Part shown: positions 44,202-52,829 of the stretch, piece by piece
Numbering within the stretch: position 1 is the stretch's first letter
Layout: the number at the start of each line of letters is the position of its first letter
Source: JBOHTO01 sp050733695
GTDB taxonomy: Bacteria; Gemmatimonadota; Gemmatimonadetes; Gemmatimonadales; Gemmatimonadaceae
Direction of reading: 5' to 3'
Assembly (NCBI GenBank): GCA_050733695.1
Contig: JBOHTO010000135.1
Location: 21,244-85,243 of the forward strand
DNA: 64,000 bases
The notes under the pieces: generated by a model
Seen by the model: only the letters and a program-made list of their open reading frames with translations
Database searches by the model: none
Told to the model about the DNA's origin: nothing
Made by a program: the position numbers and the translations under genes

Positions 44202-45884
44202 CTACCGCTTGATCCGCACTCCGCCTTCCTCGTTCTCGAACACCCACACCGCCATTCGCGCCGGCTCGATCGGCGCATCCGGACGCGCTGCTGTCCAGCG
44301 TGCCGACGAGCCGGTGCGTGTGTCCGGCGACACCGCCGCCACGGCCGCCGCGCGCTCGATCCACATGCGACAGTTCGGTTCCCTGAGATCGATCCAACCT
44401 CGCGATACGACATCCGCACCACTGTCCGAAGGCGGCACCACGACGGTCTCTCCACGCAGAACGGAAGCGCCATCCGGCAGCAATATGGGCAGACCCACGG
44501 AGAGAATCTGACGCCGGAGCCAGTGATCGTTCTCGATGAGGTGTCGCGCGGCACGCGGCGCCAGCTCACTCGCTCGCGCGTGCGCGAGGGCACGGACGGA
44601 CGGAAACAGCCGCCCCATCAGATAGGCTTCGTAGAGCAGCTTGGTGAGCCGCGGCGGGCCGAGCATCTCGAACGCGACCGACCGCACGCCGTGCTCCTGC
44701 TCCAGCGCGCGCAGCCCTTCCACCGCCACTGCGCGCAGATAGCCGGCGCGATATGTCGGACCGAACGATGCACCATCCAGCGCCGCGATGATGTCCTTGC
44801 CGGTCGGCCGCCCATTCAGCTCATCGATCACCACCGCCGCGATCTCCTCCGGCGTGACGAGCTCCATCTGACCGATCGCGCTTACCGTCTCGAATTCGTC
44901 GCGCGCGAACACGCCATTCTCGCCCACGTTGATGAACACGTTCTCGAGCGGCTCGCCAGTCCGCGTCCACCCGCACGCGCCGGGCGCGAACGCGCGGTCG
45001 AGCGGGATGGGCGCGGTACAGTCGACCAGCTCGATCTCCCTGCCGCCGCGCCGCACGGGTCCGTACGCGATCTCGCGCCATGCGATCGCCGCCGTCGGCT
45101 TCACCTCGATCACGGCGGGCGCACCAGGCGTGCGACCCAGCAGAAAGAGAAAGAGCGACTGCGCACCGGCGATGGCGGATTTGGCCATGAGAGTGCGCGA
45201 TGGACGCTCCTCGCTGTGCGTGTACGGGATGTTGAGCCCCATCCCGCCAGTCCCGCTCGTGCCGATCTTCACGTACGCCCTGCTGCCCGCGCGCCGCAGC
45301 CCCTCCGTGAGTATCTGCATATGCCGGATGAACTGCGGTAGTGCGAGCGTCAGCACGTGACGCTCGACCTCCTCGGGTGTGATGCGGCCGCCCCCCCCTT
45401 CCCCCCCGCCCACCCCGCCCCCCCCGCTCCCGCCTTCCGTCTCCCGCGCGCGTGCGACCAGCGCGGCCGCGCTCGCGAACTGGTCCTGATACGCCAGCGC
45501 CGTCGCGCTGTTGACGCAATCGATGACGGCGTCCGGCCTGAAGCGCTCGAGCCATCCGAACAGCAGGTTCCCCTCGAGCGCCGCACCGGATGCGGGGCCG
45601 AGCAGCTCATCCACAAGACGGCGACGCAGCGCCGCGTCGGCCATCACTTCCGAGCGCGGATGATCCGCGAGCTCGTCGGGGAGGAAGATGTTTCCCCAGG
45701 CCGCCTCGACCTGTACATCGCCGGCCTCCGAGGCGAGTTCGCGCGCGCCCTGCTCGGCCTCCCCACGCGTGAGCCCCGTCACGACAAGACGATCCGGCTG
45801 GAATCGCAGGAGACCACGCGCGATGGCCATCCCCACGAGTCCGCTCCCGCCCAGGAGCAACACGGTAGACCCGCGCAGTTCCAC
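44202..45884 (-). CDS. Uncharacterised Rossmann-fold (SDR/saccharopine-dehydrogenase-like) protein
   Basis: 560 residues. LLLGGSGLVGMAIARGLL at 9-26 is an extended-SDR nucleotide site, and DAVIDCVNSATALAYQDQ (about 112-129) continues the fold. The remaining 350 residues, with SGTGGMGLNIPYTHSEERPS and MAKSAIAGAQSLFLFLLGR, match no family I know. A Gly-rich insert near 150-165 is encoded by long C-runs on the plus strand (45390-45430). It follows rluB by 5 bases as the last gene of the protease-scpAB operon. Confidence 0.75.
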   Translation of the reverse strand: MELRGSTVLLLGGSGLVGMAIARGLLRFQPDRLVVTGLTRGEAEQGARELASEAGDVQVEAAWGNIFLPDELADHPRSEVMADAALRRRLVDELLGPASGAALEGNLLFGWLERFRPDAVIDCVNSATALAYQDQFASAAALVARARETEGGSGGGGVGGGEGGGGRITPEEVERHVLTLALPQFIRHMQILTEGLRRAGSRAYVKIGTSGTGGMGLNIPYTHSEERPSRTLMAKSAIAGAQSLFLFLLGRTPGAPAVIEVKPTAAIAWREIAYGPVRRGGREIELVDCTAPIPLDRAFAPGACGWTRTGEPLENVFINVGENGVFARDEFETVSAIGQMELVTPEEIAAVVIDELNGRPTGKDIIAALDGASFGPTYRAGYLRAVAVEGLRALEQEHGVRSVAFEMLGPPRLTKLLYEAYLMGRLFPSVRALAHARASELAPRAARHLIENDHWLRRQILSVGLPILLPDGASVLRGETVVVPPSDSGADVVSRGWIDLREPNCRMWIERAAAVAAVSPDTRTGSSARWTAARPDAPIEPARMAVWVFENEEGGVRIKR

Positions 45885-45889
45885 CTTCG

Positions 45890-46654
45890 CTACCCGGTTG
45901 TCGGGGTCGTGCGCGGCCGCGCGGGCCGTCGGACGAGTGCGGCGATCGCGGCGCGTTCAGCACGCGTGAGAGCGCGTGTCTCTCCCGGCGCCAGTGAACC
46001 CAGCGATACGGGGCCGAACGCCGTGCGCACGAGCCCTTCCACCTCGAGCCCGAGCGCCTCGCACAAGCGTCTGATCTCGCGGGTTCGCCCCTCGGCAATT
46101 GTCACCTCGAACGCCCAGCGCCCGCGGTCGAGAGGACGTGCATCGACGGAGCGGGGGTTAACGGGCCCGTCGTCCAGCTCGACGCCGGCGCGAGCGAGGC
46201 GAACTGCCCGGCGCGCCGGACCGCGGACGGTCGCCACGTAGCGTCGCTCCACTTCGCTGCTCGGATGCGTGAGCCGGTGTGCGGCGCGCCCATCCGTCGT
46301 GAGAAGGAGCAGGCCCTCGGTCATGTAGTCGAGCCGGCCGACATACGTGAGCCCCGGCGCGAGAGGCGCGCTCTGCGCGATGAGATCGAAGACGGTCGGC
46401 CGAACAAAGCGATCGCTCCGCGTGGTGAGCACGCCCGGTGGCTTGTTGAGCGCAATCCACACTACCCTGCCGGGCATGCGAACCGACTGGCCATCGACGG
46501 TGATCCGGTCCCTGGCAGGATTCACGCTCTGACCCGTTCGTGCGGGCTCTCCGTTCACTGCGACGCGCCCTGCCGCGACCATCGCGTCTGCCCGCCGCCT
46601 GGACGCAACGCCAGCACGCGCCAGCACGCGCTGTATGCGCATCGACTCCGCCAT
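45890..46654 (-). CDS. rluB: 23S rRNA pseudouridine synthase, RluB/RsuA family
   Basis: 254 residues from ATG 46652-46654 (ATGA with scpB). An S4 RNA-binding domain (MRIQRVLARAGVASRRRA) is followed by the RsuA-type catalytic core with GRLDYMTEGLLLLT (catalytic Asp) and EGRTREIRRLCEALG. RluB modifies position 2605 in the large-subunit rRNA; RluE/F-like specificity cannot be excluded. The scpA-scpB-rluB order is common in bacteria. Confidence 0.93.
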   Translation of the reverse strand: MAESMRIQRVLARAGVASRRRADAMVAAGRVAVNGEPARTGQSVNPARDRITVDGQSVRMPGRVVWIALNKPPGVLTTRSDRFVRPTVFDLIAQSAPLAPGLTYVGRLDYMTEGLLLLTTDGRAAHRLTHPSSEVERRYVATVRGPARRAVRLARAGVELDDGPVNPRSVDARPLDRGRWAFEVTIAEGRTREIRRLCEALGLEVEGLVRTAFGPVSLGSLAPGETRALTRAERAAIAALVRRPARPRTTPTTG

Positions 46655-47277
46655 CACGTTTCCCCCGTGGCCGTCCCGGCTCCTGTCGCCGCGCTCCCTG
46701 TCGCCGCGCTCCCTGTCGCCGTTGCCGTCATCCCCGACGCTGGCCGCCGGTCTCCCCGCAACGCGATCGCCAGCTCGTCCGCGCGCGGCAGCTCATCGAG
46801 GTGTCGCAGCGCGAACTGCTCGAGAAAAAGATTCGTGGTGCCGTAGAGCAGCGGCCGGCCGATCCCTTCCGCTCGCCCCACGACGTCGACAAGCCCTCGT
46901 TCGTGCAGCGACCGGAGGACTCCGCCTGCGCCCACGCCACGAATCTCCTCGATCTCTGCACGGCCGATCGGCTGCCGGTATGCGACGAGTGCGAGCGTCT
47001 CCAGTGCGGGGGCGGAGAGGCGCTGCGGACGTGCGGCGAGCTGAGCGGCTTCGATCTGCTCCGTCAGCTCGGGACGCGTGAGGATCTGCCAGCCGTCTCC
47101 GATCTCCACGAGCTCCACGCCGTGACCGTGCTCGTCGTAGCGCGCACGCAGCTCATTGACCGCCTCGCGCACCGTCGGCTCCGACGCCTCCGGATCCAGC
47201 GCAGCGAGCTCCTCGATCGTTATCGGTCGTGCGCAGGCGAACAGCGCCGCTTCAAGCAGCTTCGCTAGCGGCGACAC
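46654..47277 (-). CDS. scpB: Segregation and condensation protein B
   Basis: 207 residues from GTG 47275-47277, overlapping scpA by 26 bases. Two winged-helix domains: VSPLAKLLEAALFACARPIT near the start and LVAYRQPIGRAEIEEIRG in the second. It binds ScpA and SMC in the condensin complex. The C-terminus ends in Ala/Thr/Gly repeats (GSAATGSAATGAGTATG) from a 15-base tandem repeat, not expected in ScpB. Confidence 0.93.
   Translation of the reverse strand: MSPLAKLLEAALFACARPITIEELAALDPEASEPTVREAVNELRARYDEHGHGVELVEIGDGWQILTRPELTEQIEAAQLAARPQRLSAPALETLALVAYRQPIGRAEIEEIRGVGAGGVLRSLHERGLVDVVGRAEGIGRPLLYGTTNLFLEQFALRHLDELPRADELAIALRGDRRPASGMTATATGSAATGSAATGAGTATGET
46682..46720 (-). repeat. 15-bp tandem repeat at the 3' end of scpB
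   Basis: 2.6 copies of CCTGTCGCCGCGCTC (plus-strand reading), in frame, coding a GSAAT repeat in the ScpB tail. Confidence 0.9.
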
Positions 47278-48028
47278 GCGATATCTCCAGTGAGGCAAAG
47301 GCGGCGGACTGCGCGAGACGAAGCTCGCCACGCCGCGCGAGTTCGAGCAGGGCCAGCAGCATGGAAAGCACCTGCCACGGCTCCGCCCCGGCCGGTACGA
47401 CATCGCGCCATCCGATCCGGCCACGCAATGCCAGCACGGCACGCACGGTGACGATCGCACCCTCCACATCGAGCGCACGCGGAATCACATCATGAATGAC
47501 CGGCTTCACGGCGAGCAGCAGTATGCGATCCACCGCCGCGAGAAGCTCCGCCAGCGACAGCACAAGCGGGGCCGGTGGCGCGGTCGCCTGCTGTGGCAGG
47601 TATGCGCGAGAGAGACGGCCGCGCCGATCATTGGCGAGATCCTCGAGCACCGAGACGACCTCGCGCATCTGCTGATACTCCAGCAGCCGGCGCACGAGAT
47701 CGGTACGCGGGTCCTCCCACTCCTCTTCACCGCCCGTATGCGGCAGCAGCATCTGCGCCTTGATGCGCAGCAGCCGTGCGGCCATCTCGAGGTAATCCGC
47801 CGCCTGATTCAATCCGAGGGCGTGTACATGTCCGAGGAACTGCTCCGCGATTCGCGCGACGGGGATGTCGTAAATGTCGATCTCTTCGTCCCGGATGAGC
47901 GTGAGCAGCAGATCGAGCGGCCCCGAGAACTCGACGAGATCGACGACGAAGACGGCCTGTGCCGCGTCCTCGACGCGGACTTCATCCGCCGCGTGGTCCG
48001 GCTCCAGCAAGAGGGCGCCGTGGGTCAT
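47252..48028 (-). CDS. scpA: Segregation and condensation protein A (kleisin)
   Basis: 258 residues from ATG 48026-48028, forming ATGA with the protease stop. The N-terminal SMC-binding part has FSGPLDLLLTLIRDEEIDIYDIP and the middle helix YLEMAARLLRIKAQMLLP; both are hallmark ScpA sequences. The C-terminal winged helix (LSMLLALLELARRGELRLAQ) closes the ring with SMC. Longer readings into the protease gene are rejected. Confidence 0.96.
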   Translation of the reverse strand: MTHGALLLEPDHAADEVRVEDAAQAVFVVDLVEFSGPLDLLLTLIRDEEIDIYDIPVARIAEQFLGHVHALGLNQAADYLEMAARLLRIKAQMLLPHTGGEEEWEDPRTDLVRRLLEYQQMREVVSVLEDLANDRRGRLSRAYLPQQATAPPAPLVLSLAELLAAVDRILLLAVKPVIHDVIPRALDVEGAIVTVRAVLALRGRIGWRDVVPAGAEPWQVLSMLLALLELARRGELRLAQSAAFASLEISRVAASEAA

Positions 48029-48732
48029 GACATGGTCCTCGCGAAGACTTCCATTGCCTCGGGCACAACGAACCCGCCGGCGAGGTGCAGGAGGGCATCC
48101 GCCGCGATTATGGCGGGGTAGAGCAGTCGCCCCAGCACGCCCTGCCCCGCGACGACGAGGAGAATGAGGATCAGAAAACCGAAGCGCCTCCCGTGCTCGA
48201 CGTACTTCAGCGCCCACGCCGGCGGGAGCAGATACTTCATGACGTGCGATCCATCGAGTGGCGGGATCGGGATGAGGTTGAATACGATGAGCAGGAAGTT
48301 GAGCCAGATGCCAAGTATCAGCATCGCCTGCAGCACGGCAAGACCCGAAATCATGGCCGGCGCGAGCGCCGCCGTGATGCCCACAGCAATGACGAGCAGG
48401 AAACAGGCAAGGGCGATGACGAGATTCGTCGCGACACCGGCGAGCGACACGATGATGTCGCCGCGCCTGAAGCTGCGATAGTTACGCGGGTTCACGGGGA
48501 CGGGCTTCGCACCACCGAGCACAGGCGCACCCACGATCATCAGCGAGACGGGCAGGATGATCGTGAGAAACGGGTCGACGTGCCTGATGGGGTTCCACGA
48601 CAGCCGGCCGAGCTGGAGCGCGGTCGAATCTCCCTGCCGGAGCGCCGCATAGCCATGCGCAATCTCGTGAGCGATGACGGAGAAGAGCAGGACCGGGCCG
48701 ATGAACGCGATCTTCCGGATTATGTCTTCCAA
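48025..48732 (-). CDS. Site-2 protease-like zinc metalloprotease (M50)
   Basis: 235 residues, about six helices. HEIAH at 22-26 is the zinc site and NLIPIPPLDGSH (about 155-166) supplies the third ligand Asp. GAKPVPVNPRNYR matches the FtsH-like SREBP-S2P/YwhC group of short intramembrane proteases. The start is TTG 48730-48732, directly preceded by a run of eight Ts and without a clear Shine-Dalgarno; no ATG or GTG lies in frame before HEIAH. Often found beside trpS or scpA in other bacteria. Confidence 0.9.
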   Translation of the reverse strand: MEDIIRKIAFIGPVLLFSVIAHEIAHGYAALRQGDSTALQLGRLSWNPIRHVDPFLTIILPVSLMIVGAPVLGGAKPVPVNPRNYRSFRRGDIIVSLAGVATNLVIALACFLLVIAVGITAALAPAMISGLAVLQAMLILGIWLNFLLIVFNLIPIPPLDGSHVMKYLLPPAWALKYVEHGRRFGFLILILLVVAGQGVLGRLLYPAIIAADALLHLAGGFVVPEAMEVFARTMS

Positions 48733-48825
48733 AAAAAATGCAGGGAGATGCGGATGGAATGCGGGGCCAGCAGCCCCGAGTCGAGCGCCGGCGTGGCGCA
48801 GCTCGGCGGTCGGTGAACCGGGCGG

Positions 48826-48854
48826 AAGCTAGCCGCCGACATGATGCATGTCAA
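48826..48854 (-). promoter_or_regulatory. Promoter of the protease-scpAB-rluB operon
   Basis: Minus strand TTGACA (48849-48854), a 17-base spacer, TAGCTT (48826-48831). The -10 box is identical to that of groES. The leader would be about 85 bases. Confidence 0.75.
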
Positions 48855-48868
48855 AGCGCTGTAGCAAC

Positions 48869-48897
48869 TTGACACGCGGCGCGTGCGTCCCTAGGTT
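48869..48897 (+). promoter_or_regulatory. rpsT promoter
   Basis: TTGACA (48869-48874), a 17-base spacer, TAGGTT (48892-48897), about 47 bases before the rpsT GTG. Back to back with the divergent minus-strand promoter, 14 bases between the two -35 boxes. Confidence 0.8.
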
Positions 48898-48944
48898 ACG
48901 CCCCTCGCGCTCCCGCGAGCAACCCGGAACGTCCGAGGATATCA

Positions 48945-49190
48945 GTGCCGAACATCGCATCCGCCAGGAAGAACATGCGGAAGTCGCGCTCCGCGGCCAT
49001 CCGTAACCGCGCTCAGCGCTCGGCGCTGCGTACAGCGCTCCGGAAGGCCAGGCTGCCCGAAGCGACGCCGGAAGTCCGCACGACTGCGGTAAGCCTGCTC
49101 GATCGTGCCGCGCGCAAGGGGCTCATCCATCCCAACGCGGCCGCCCGCCAGAAGAGCGCCATCGCGAGAACGGCGAACGCCCAGCCGTGA
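48945..49190 (+). CDS. rpsT: 30S ribosomal protein S20 (bS20)
   Basis: 81 residues from GTG 48945. The basic N-terminus MPNIASARKNMRKSRSAAIR and the helical NRAQRSALRTALRKA stretch are typical, as is the end helix KGLIHPNAAARQKSAIAR. It is the only plus-strand gene between 44 and 64 kb, alone under its own strong promoter. The GTG start may limit its translation, as the UUG start does in E. coli rpsT. Confidence 0.96.
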   Translation: MPNIASARKNMRKSRSAAIRNRAQRSALRTALRKARLPEATPEVRTTAVSLLDRAARKGLIHPNAAARQKSAIARTANAQP

Positions 49191-49250
49191 CGACAGTCCG
49201 GTGAAGCCAGGCGGTGCCCCCAACCGGGCAGCCTCCCGCGTGCCCCGAAC

Positions 49251-50294
49251 TCACATGGCAGCAAGCTCGGCACCGCAGCGTTCGCAATACCACTCCGTCG
49301 GGTAGTTCATCGCGCTGCACTCCGCGCACCGGAGCGTCTTGACCTCCTCCGGAACGTCCTTGAGAAAGGATGGAACGCTCCCCGGTTCGGCCGCCGGCCG
49401 CTGCGCCTCCTCACTGATCTTCCCCGGCACAGGAGACGGCGACGGTGTTCTCGCGCGTTCGCGCGATGCCGGGCGCGCCCCGCTTCGCGGCTCGGCCCCC
49501 GGATCGGCCGCACGCGCCCGATCGCCGGAGGCGGCACCTCCGCCCGGAGCCAGCGCGTCGTTCGAGCCGGCGTCGGATCCACCCTCGCGTCCCCAGTCGC
49601 GCCTGGAGCCGGCGTCGCCGCCGCGACCGGCGCCGTGCGGCTCCACGACCGACTTGAGGAAGGCGAGCTCGTCGAAGTTCCCGCGCCGGGCGCGTTCCAC
49701 CTGATCGTCACCGCCCGACCCTCCGCCCGCTGTCCCGCGGCCGGCCGGCATCCCGGATTCCCGCGAGCCGGCAGGGTCGTCACGTTCACCGCGGCGGCTT
49801 CGTCCGCTGCGACCTGCTTCGTCGTCGTCCTGCCCGGCGGCGACCGCGCGCCCACCAGACATTGAAAGTATCTGCTGCAACCGCGCGAGTTCGGATGTGA
49901 CGCCGGCCCGCTCGCTTCCCAGCCGCGATATCTCGGCATCACTCGAACGGACAAGATCGTCCCAGGCAGCAGGTGTCACCTCGCCGACGGCCGCGCGCAG
50001 CTCCGCCTCGTAGCGTTCGTCGCGCCGCTTGTTCTCTTCCGCCTGGAGTTGGGCCAGCCGCGCCGTCAGAGTGGAGACAGTCTGCTTCAACTCGGACGTG
50101 CGGCCAACGAGTTGCTCCGTGACCGCGTGCAGACGCGCCTCGTAGTCGGCCCGGACACGCTCAAAAACGTGGGGAGGCGTGATGGCGCGCTTGTTCTCCA
50201 GGGCGATGAGCCAGTGCTCGTAGCGCTGGCGCTCCGCCATGAGGCTGGCTACGGCATCCATGGGGTTGCCGGACTGGTTGCTCGTCACTTCCAT
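49251..50294 (-). CDS. Coiled-coil protein with C-terminal zinc ribbon
   Basis: About 347 residues; ATG 50292-50294 chosen, with GTG 50286-50288 also possible because GGGAG lies six bases before it. A long coiled coil occupies about 15-150 (VRADYEARLHAVTEQLV, LTARLAQLQAEENKRR). A low-complexity Gly/Arg/Asp/Ser region (160-310) follows, then a zinc ribbon with CAEC and CERC pairs in the last 25 residues (LRCAECSAMNYPTEWYCERC). No known family. It may bind nucleic acid or a protein through the ribbon. It is 226 bases downstream of pyrC and convergent with rpsT. Confidence 0.82.
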   Translation of the reverse strand: MEVTSNQSGNPMDAVASLMAERQRYEHWLIALENKRAITPPHVFERVRADYEARLHAVTEQLVGRTSELKQTVSTLTARLAQLQAEENKRRDERYEAELRAAVGEVTPAAWDDLVRSSDAEISRLGSERAGVTSELARLQQILSMSGGRAVAAGQDDDEAGRSGRSRRGERDDPAGSRESGMPAGRGTAGGGSGGDDQVERARRGNFDELAFLKSVVEPHGAGRGGDAGSRRDWGREGGSDAGSNDALAPGGGAASGDRARAADPGAEPRSGARPASRERARTPSPSPVPGKISEEAQRPAAEPGSVPSFLKDVPEEVKTLRCAECSAMNYPTEWYCERCGAELAAM

Positions 50295-50520
50295 CTCCCG
50301 TGCGCGATCCACCCCGGGGCGTTTCCCCGATTACGCGGGGTTGCCCCCTGATTGCAGGACTTGGCCGGCGCGCCCGGCGCAACGTCATGCGCGCGGTCGC
50401 GGGTCGTCCCAAAGATAACGGAGCGTACCCGGGGGGCGGGGGCGGGGCGATCCGGCGCACGCGCGAACGCAGCCGCGCGCTCCCACATGCGGGGCCACGC
50501 CGGCACGACACCAGCTCCGC

Positions 50521-51813
50521 TCAGTCGGCCAGCCGGTGGACCACCCTGCCGCCAACGATCGTGCACTCGGCGCGCCCCTGCAGCGCCATCCCGCGATAGG
50601 GAGTATTGCGGCCCTTCGAGAGAAACGATGCCGGGTCGACTGTCCAGCGGTGCTCCGGATCGAAGACGGTGATGTCGGCCGGGCTGCCGGGGCGCAGCGT
50701 CCCGCCGGGGAGGTTGAACAGCCGCGCCGGTGCGCAGGACATCCGCTCCACCAGAACGCCGAAGTCGATGATTCCGGGCGCGACAAGCCGGGTGACGACC
50801 ACCGCCAGGGCGGTCTCCAGTCCGATTATGCCGAACGGTGCGTCGGCGAACTCGCGCTCCTTCTCGTCGTAGTGGTGCGGCGCGTGGTCGGTAGCGATGA
50901 TGTCGATCGTGCCGTCGGCGACGGCCTGCTGCAATGCGGTGACATCCGCCTCGGTGCGCAGCGGCGGATTCATCTTCGCATTGGTGTCGTAGTCGTCGCA
51001 CTCCGACTCCGTGAGCGAGAGATGGTGCGGGCATACCTCCGCCGTCACCGGGATCCCGCGCTCCTTCCCCCACCGGATGAGCTCCACCGATCCCCGCGTG
51101 CTCATGTGTGCGAGGTGAACGCGCCCGCCTGTTCGGCGCGCGAGCAGGATGTCGCGGATCACCATGATCTCCTCTGCCTCGCTCGGAATTCCCTTGAGTC
51201 CGAGCCGCGCGCTCACGACTCCCTCGTTCATCACACCGCCGCGAGCGAGCGTCGGCTCCTCGCAGTGATCGATCACTGGAATGTCGAACGCGCGGGCATA
51301 CTCCAGCGCTGTGCGCATCAGATGCGCGCTCGCGACGGGACGTCCGTCATCGCTCACGGCAACGGCGCCAGCACCCACCATCTCGCCGAACTCGGCGAGT
51401 GCATCGCCCTGCTGGCCCAGCGAGATCGCGCCGATCGGATGCACGCGGGCCGACTCGGCGCGTTGCGCCTGACGTATGATGAACCCCACAGCCGCCTGGT
51501 TGTCCGTGACGGGCTCCGTGTTTGGCATCGCGCAGACCGCCGTGAAGCCTCCCGCTGCCGCAGCTCGCGCACCGGTGGCGATCGTCTCCACGTGTTCCCG
51601 GCCCGGTTCCCGAAGGTGACAATGGGCGTCTATGAAACCAGGTGCAACGATACGCCGCGAGCAGTCGATGACCTCCACACCCTCCGGCGGGTCGACAGCG
51701 GGTGCGACCTCCCGGATGCTGTCTCCCGCGATCAGCACATCGCCTTTCGCATCCATCTGCCGGGACGGATCGACGATGCGTCCGCCGCGGAGCAGAAGCA
51801 TTCTCTCCCGCAT
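50521..51813 (-). CDS. pyrC: Dihydroorotase
   Basis: 430 residues, class I type. Zinc ligands in DAHCHLREPG, DHCEEP, HLAHMSTRGSV and IATDHAPHHYDEK (catalytic Asp). It closes carbamoyl-aspartate to dihydroorotate. ATG 51811-51813 forms ATGA with pyrB; MLLLRGG at 51801 is a second possible start. Last gene of pyrR-pyrB-pyrC. Confidence 0.97.
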   Translation of the reverse strand: MRERMLLLRGGRIVDPSRQMDAKGDVLIAGDSIREVAPAVDPPEGVEVIDCSRRIVAPGFIDAHCHLREPGREHVETIATGARAAAAGGFTAVCAMPNTEPVTDNQAAVGFIIRQAQRAESARVHPIGAISLGQQGDALAEFGEMVGAGAVAVSDDGRPVASAHLMRTALEYARAFDIPVIDHCEEPTLARGGVMNEGVVSARLGLKGIPSEAEEIMVIRDILLARRTGGRVHLAHMSTRGSVELIRWGKERGIPVTAEVCPHHLSLTESECDDYDTNAKMNPPLRTEADVTALQQAVADGTIDIIATDHAPHHYDEKEREFADAPFGIIGLETALAVVVTRLVAPGIIDFGVLVERMSCAPARLFNLPGGTLRPGSPADITVFDPEHRWTVDPASFLSKGRNTPYRGMALQGRAECTIVGGRVVHRLAD

Positions 51814-52829
51814 CAACTGCGGCCCCCCAATCCGCGCGCCGCGCCCGCACCCGCCCCTGCGCCTGCCGCGTGGCCGCCCCCCCCTTTGGCCGCCTCGGCA
51901 AGCTCCGGCCGCCCGCCGGCAAGCAGGTACAGAACGGCCATGCGCACCGCGACGCCGTTCGTTACCTGATCCAGGATCACGCTGTGCGGCCCGTCGGCCA
52001 CGTCGGAGTCGATCTCGACGCCACGGTTCATGGGCCCCGGATGCAGGATGACGACGTCGCGCGGCGCCCGCTCGAGTCGCGTTCGCGTGACGCCGAACAC
52101 ACGATTGTACTCGCGCAGCGATGGGATGTAGCCGCCCTCCATTCGCTCGAGCTGGAGGCGGAGGATGTTGAGCGCGTCGGCCCACTCGATTGCATCCTCT
52201 ATCCTGTCGAACACTGTCACATCGAATTCCGCGATGGCGTTGGGAAGGAGCGACCGCGGCCCGCATACGGCGACCTCCGCACCCATTCTCTTGAGGCCCC
52301 AGATGTTCGAGCGTGCAACACGCGAATGAAGCACGTCGCCGCAGATGCACACCCTTATCCCCTCCAGCCTGCCGAGATGATCGCGCAGCGTGAGCAGGTC
52401 GAGCAGACCCTGCGTGGGATGCTCGTGCGTACCATCGCCGGCGTTGATCACGTTCGACTCGATGCGCTCGGCCAGGAACTGCGCGGCTCCGGCAGCGTTG
52501 TGCCGGATCACGACCATGTTGATGCGCATCGCCTCGAGGTTCCTCGCCGTGTCCACGAGCGTCTCACCCTTCACCACGCTAGACCCCATGCTGGCGACAT
52601 TGACGGTATCGGCCGAGAGGCGCTTCTCCGCGAACTCGAAGGATATCCTCGTGCGCGTTGAGGCCTCGAAGAAGAGGTTGACGACCGTGTAGCCGCGGAG
52701 AGTTGGAACCTTCTTTATCGCCCGTTCACTGATCTCCTTGAACGGTTCTGCCGTGTCGAGTACGAGCCTGATCTGATCGGCAGAGAGCGGCTCGAGGGCG
52801 AGAAGATCCTTGCCGAGCGGACCGGTCAC
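51813..52829 (-). CDS. pyrB: Aspartate carbamoyltransferase catalytic subunit
   Basis: 338 residues, GTG start in a GTGA overlap with pyrR. The carbamoyl-phosphate loop FFEASTRTRISFE and HEHPTQGLLDLLTL, the SRVARSN loop and ILHPGPMNRGVEI are all complete. The C-terminus carries about 25 extra Gly/Ala residues (KGGGGHAAGAGAGAGAARG) not expected in PyrB. No pyrI regulatory chain is present. Confidence 0.97.
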   Translation of the reverse strand: MTGPLGKDLLALEPLSADQIRLVLDTAEPFKEISERAIKKVPTLRGYTVVNLFFEASTRTRISFEFAEKRLSADTVNVASMGSSVVKGETLVDTARNLEAMRINMVVIRHNAAGAAQFLAERIESNVINAGDGTHEHPTQGLLDLLTLRDHLGRLEGIRVCICGDVLHSRVARSNIWGLKRMGAEVAVCGPRSLLPNAIAEFDVTVFDRIEDAIEWADALNILRLQLERMEGGYIPSLREYNRVFGVTRTRLERAPRDVVILHPGPMNRGVEIDSDVADGPHSVILDQVTNGVAVRMAVLYLLAGGRPELAEAAKGGGGHAAGAGAGAGAARGLGGRS

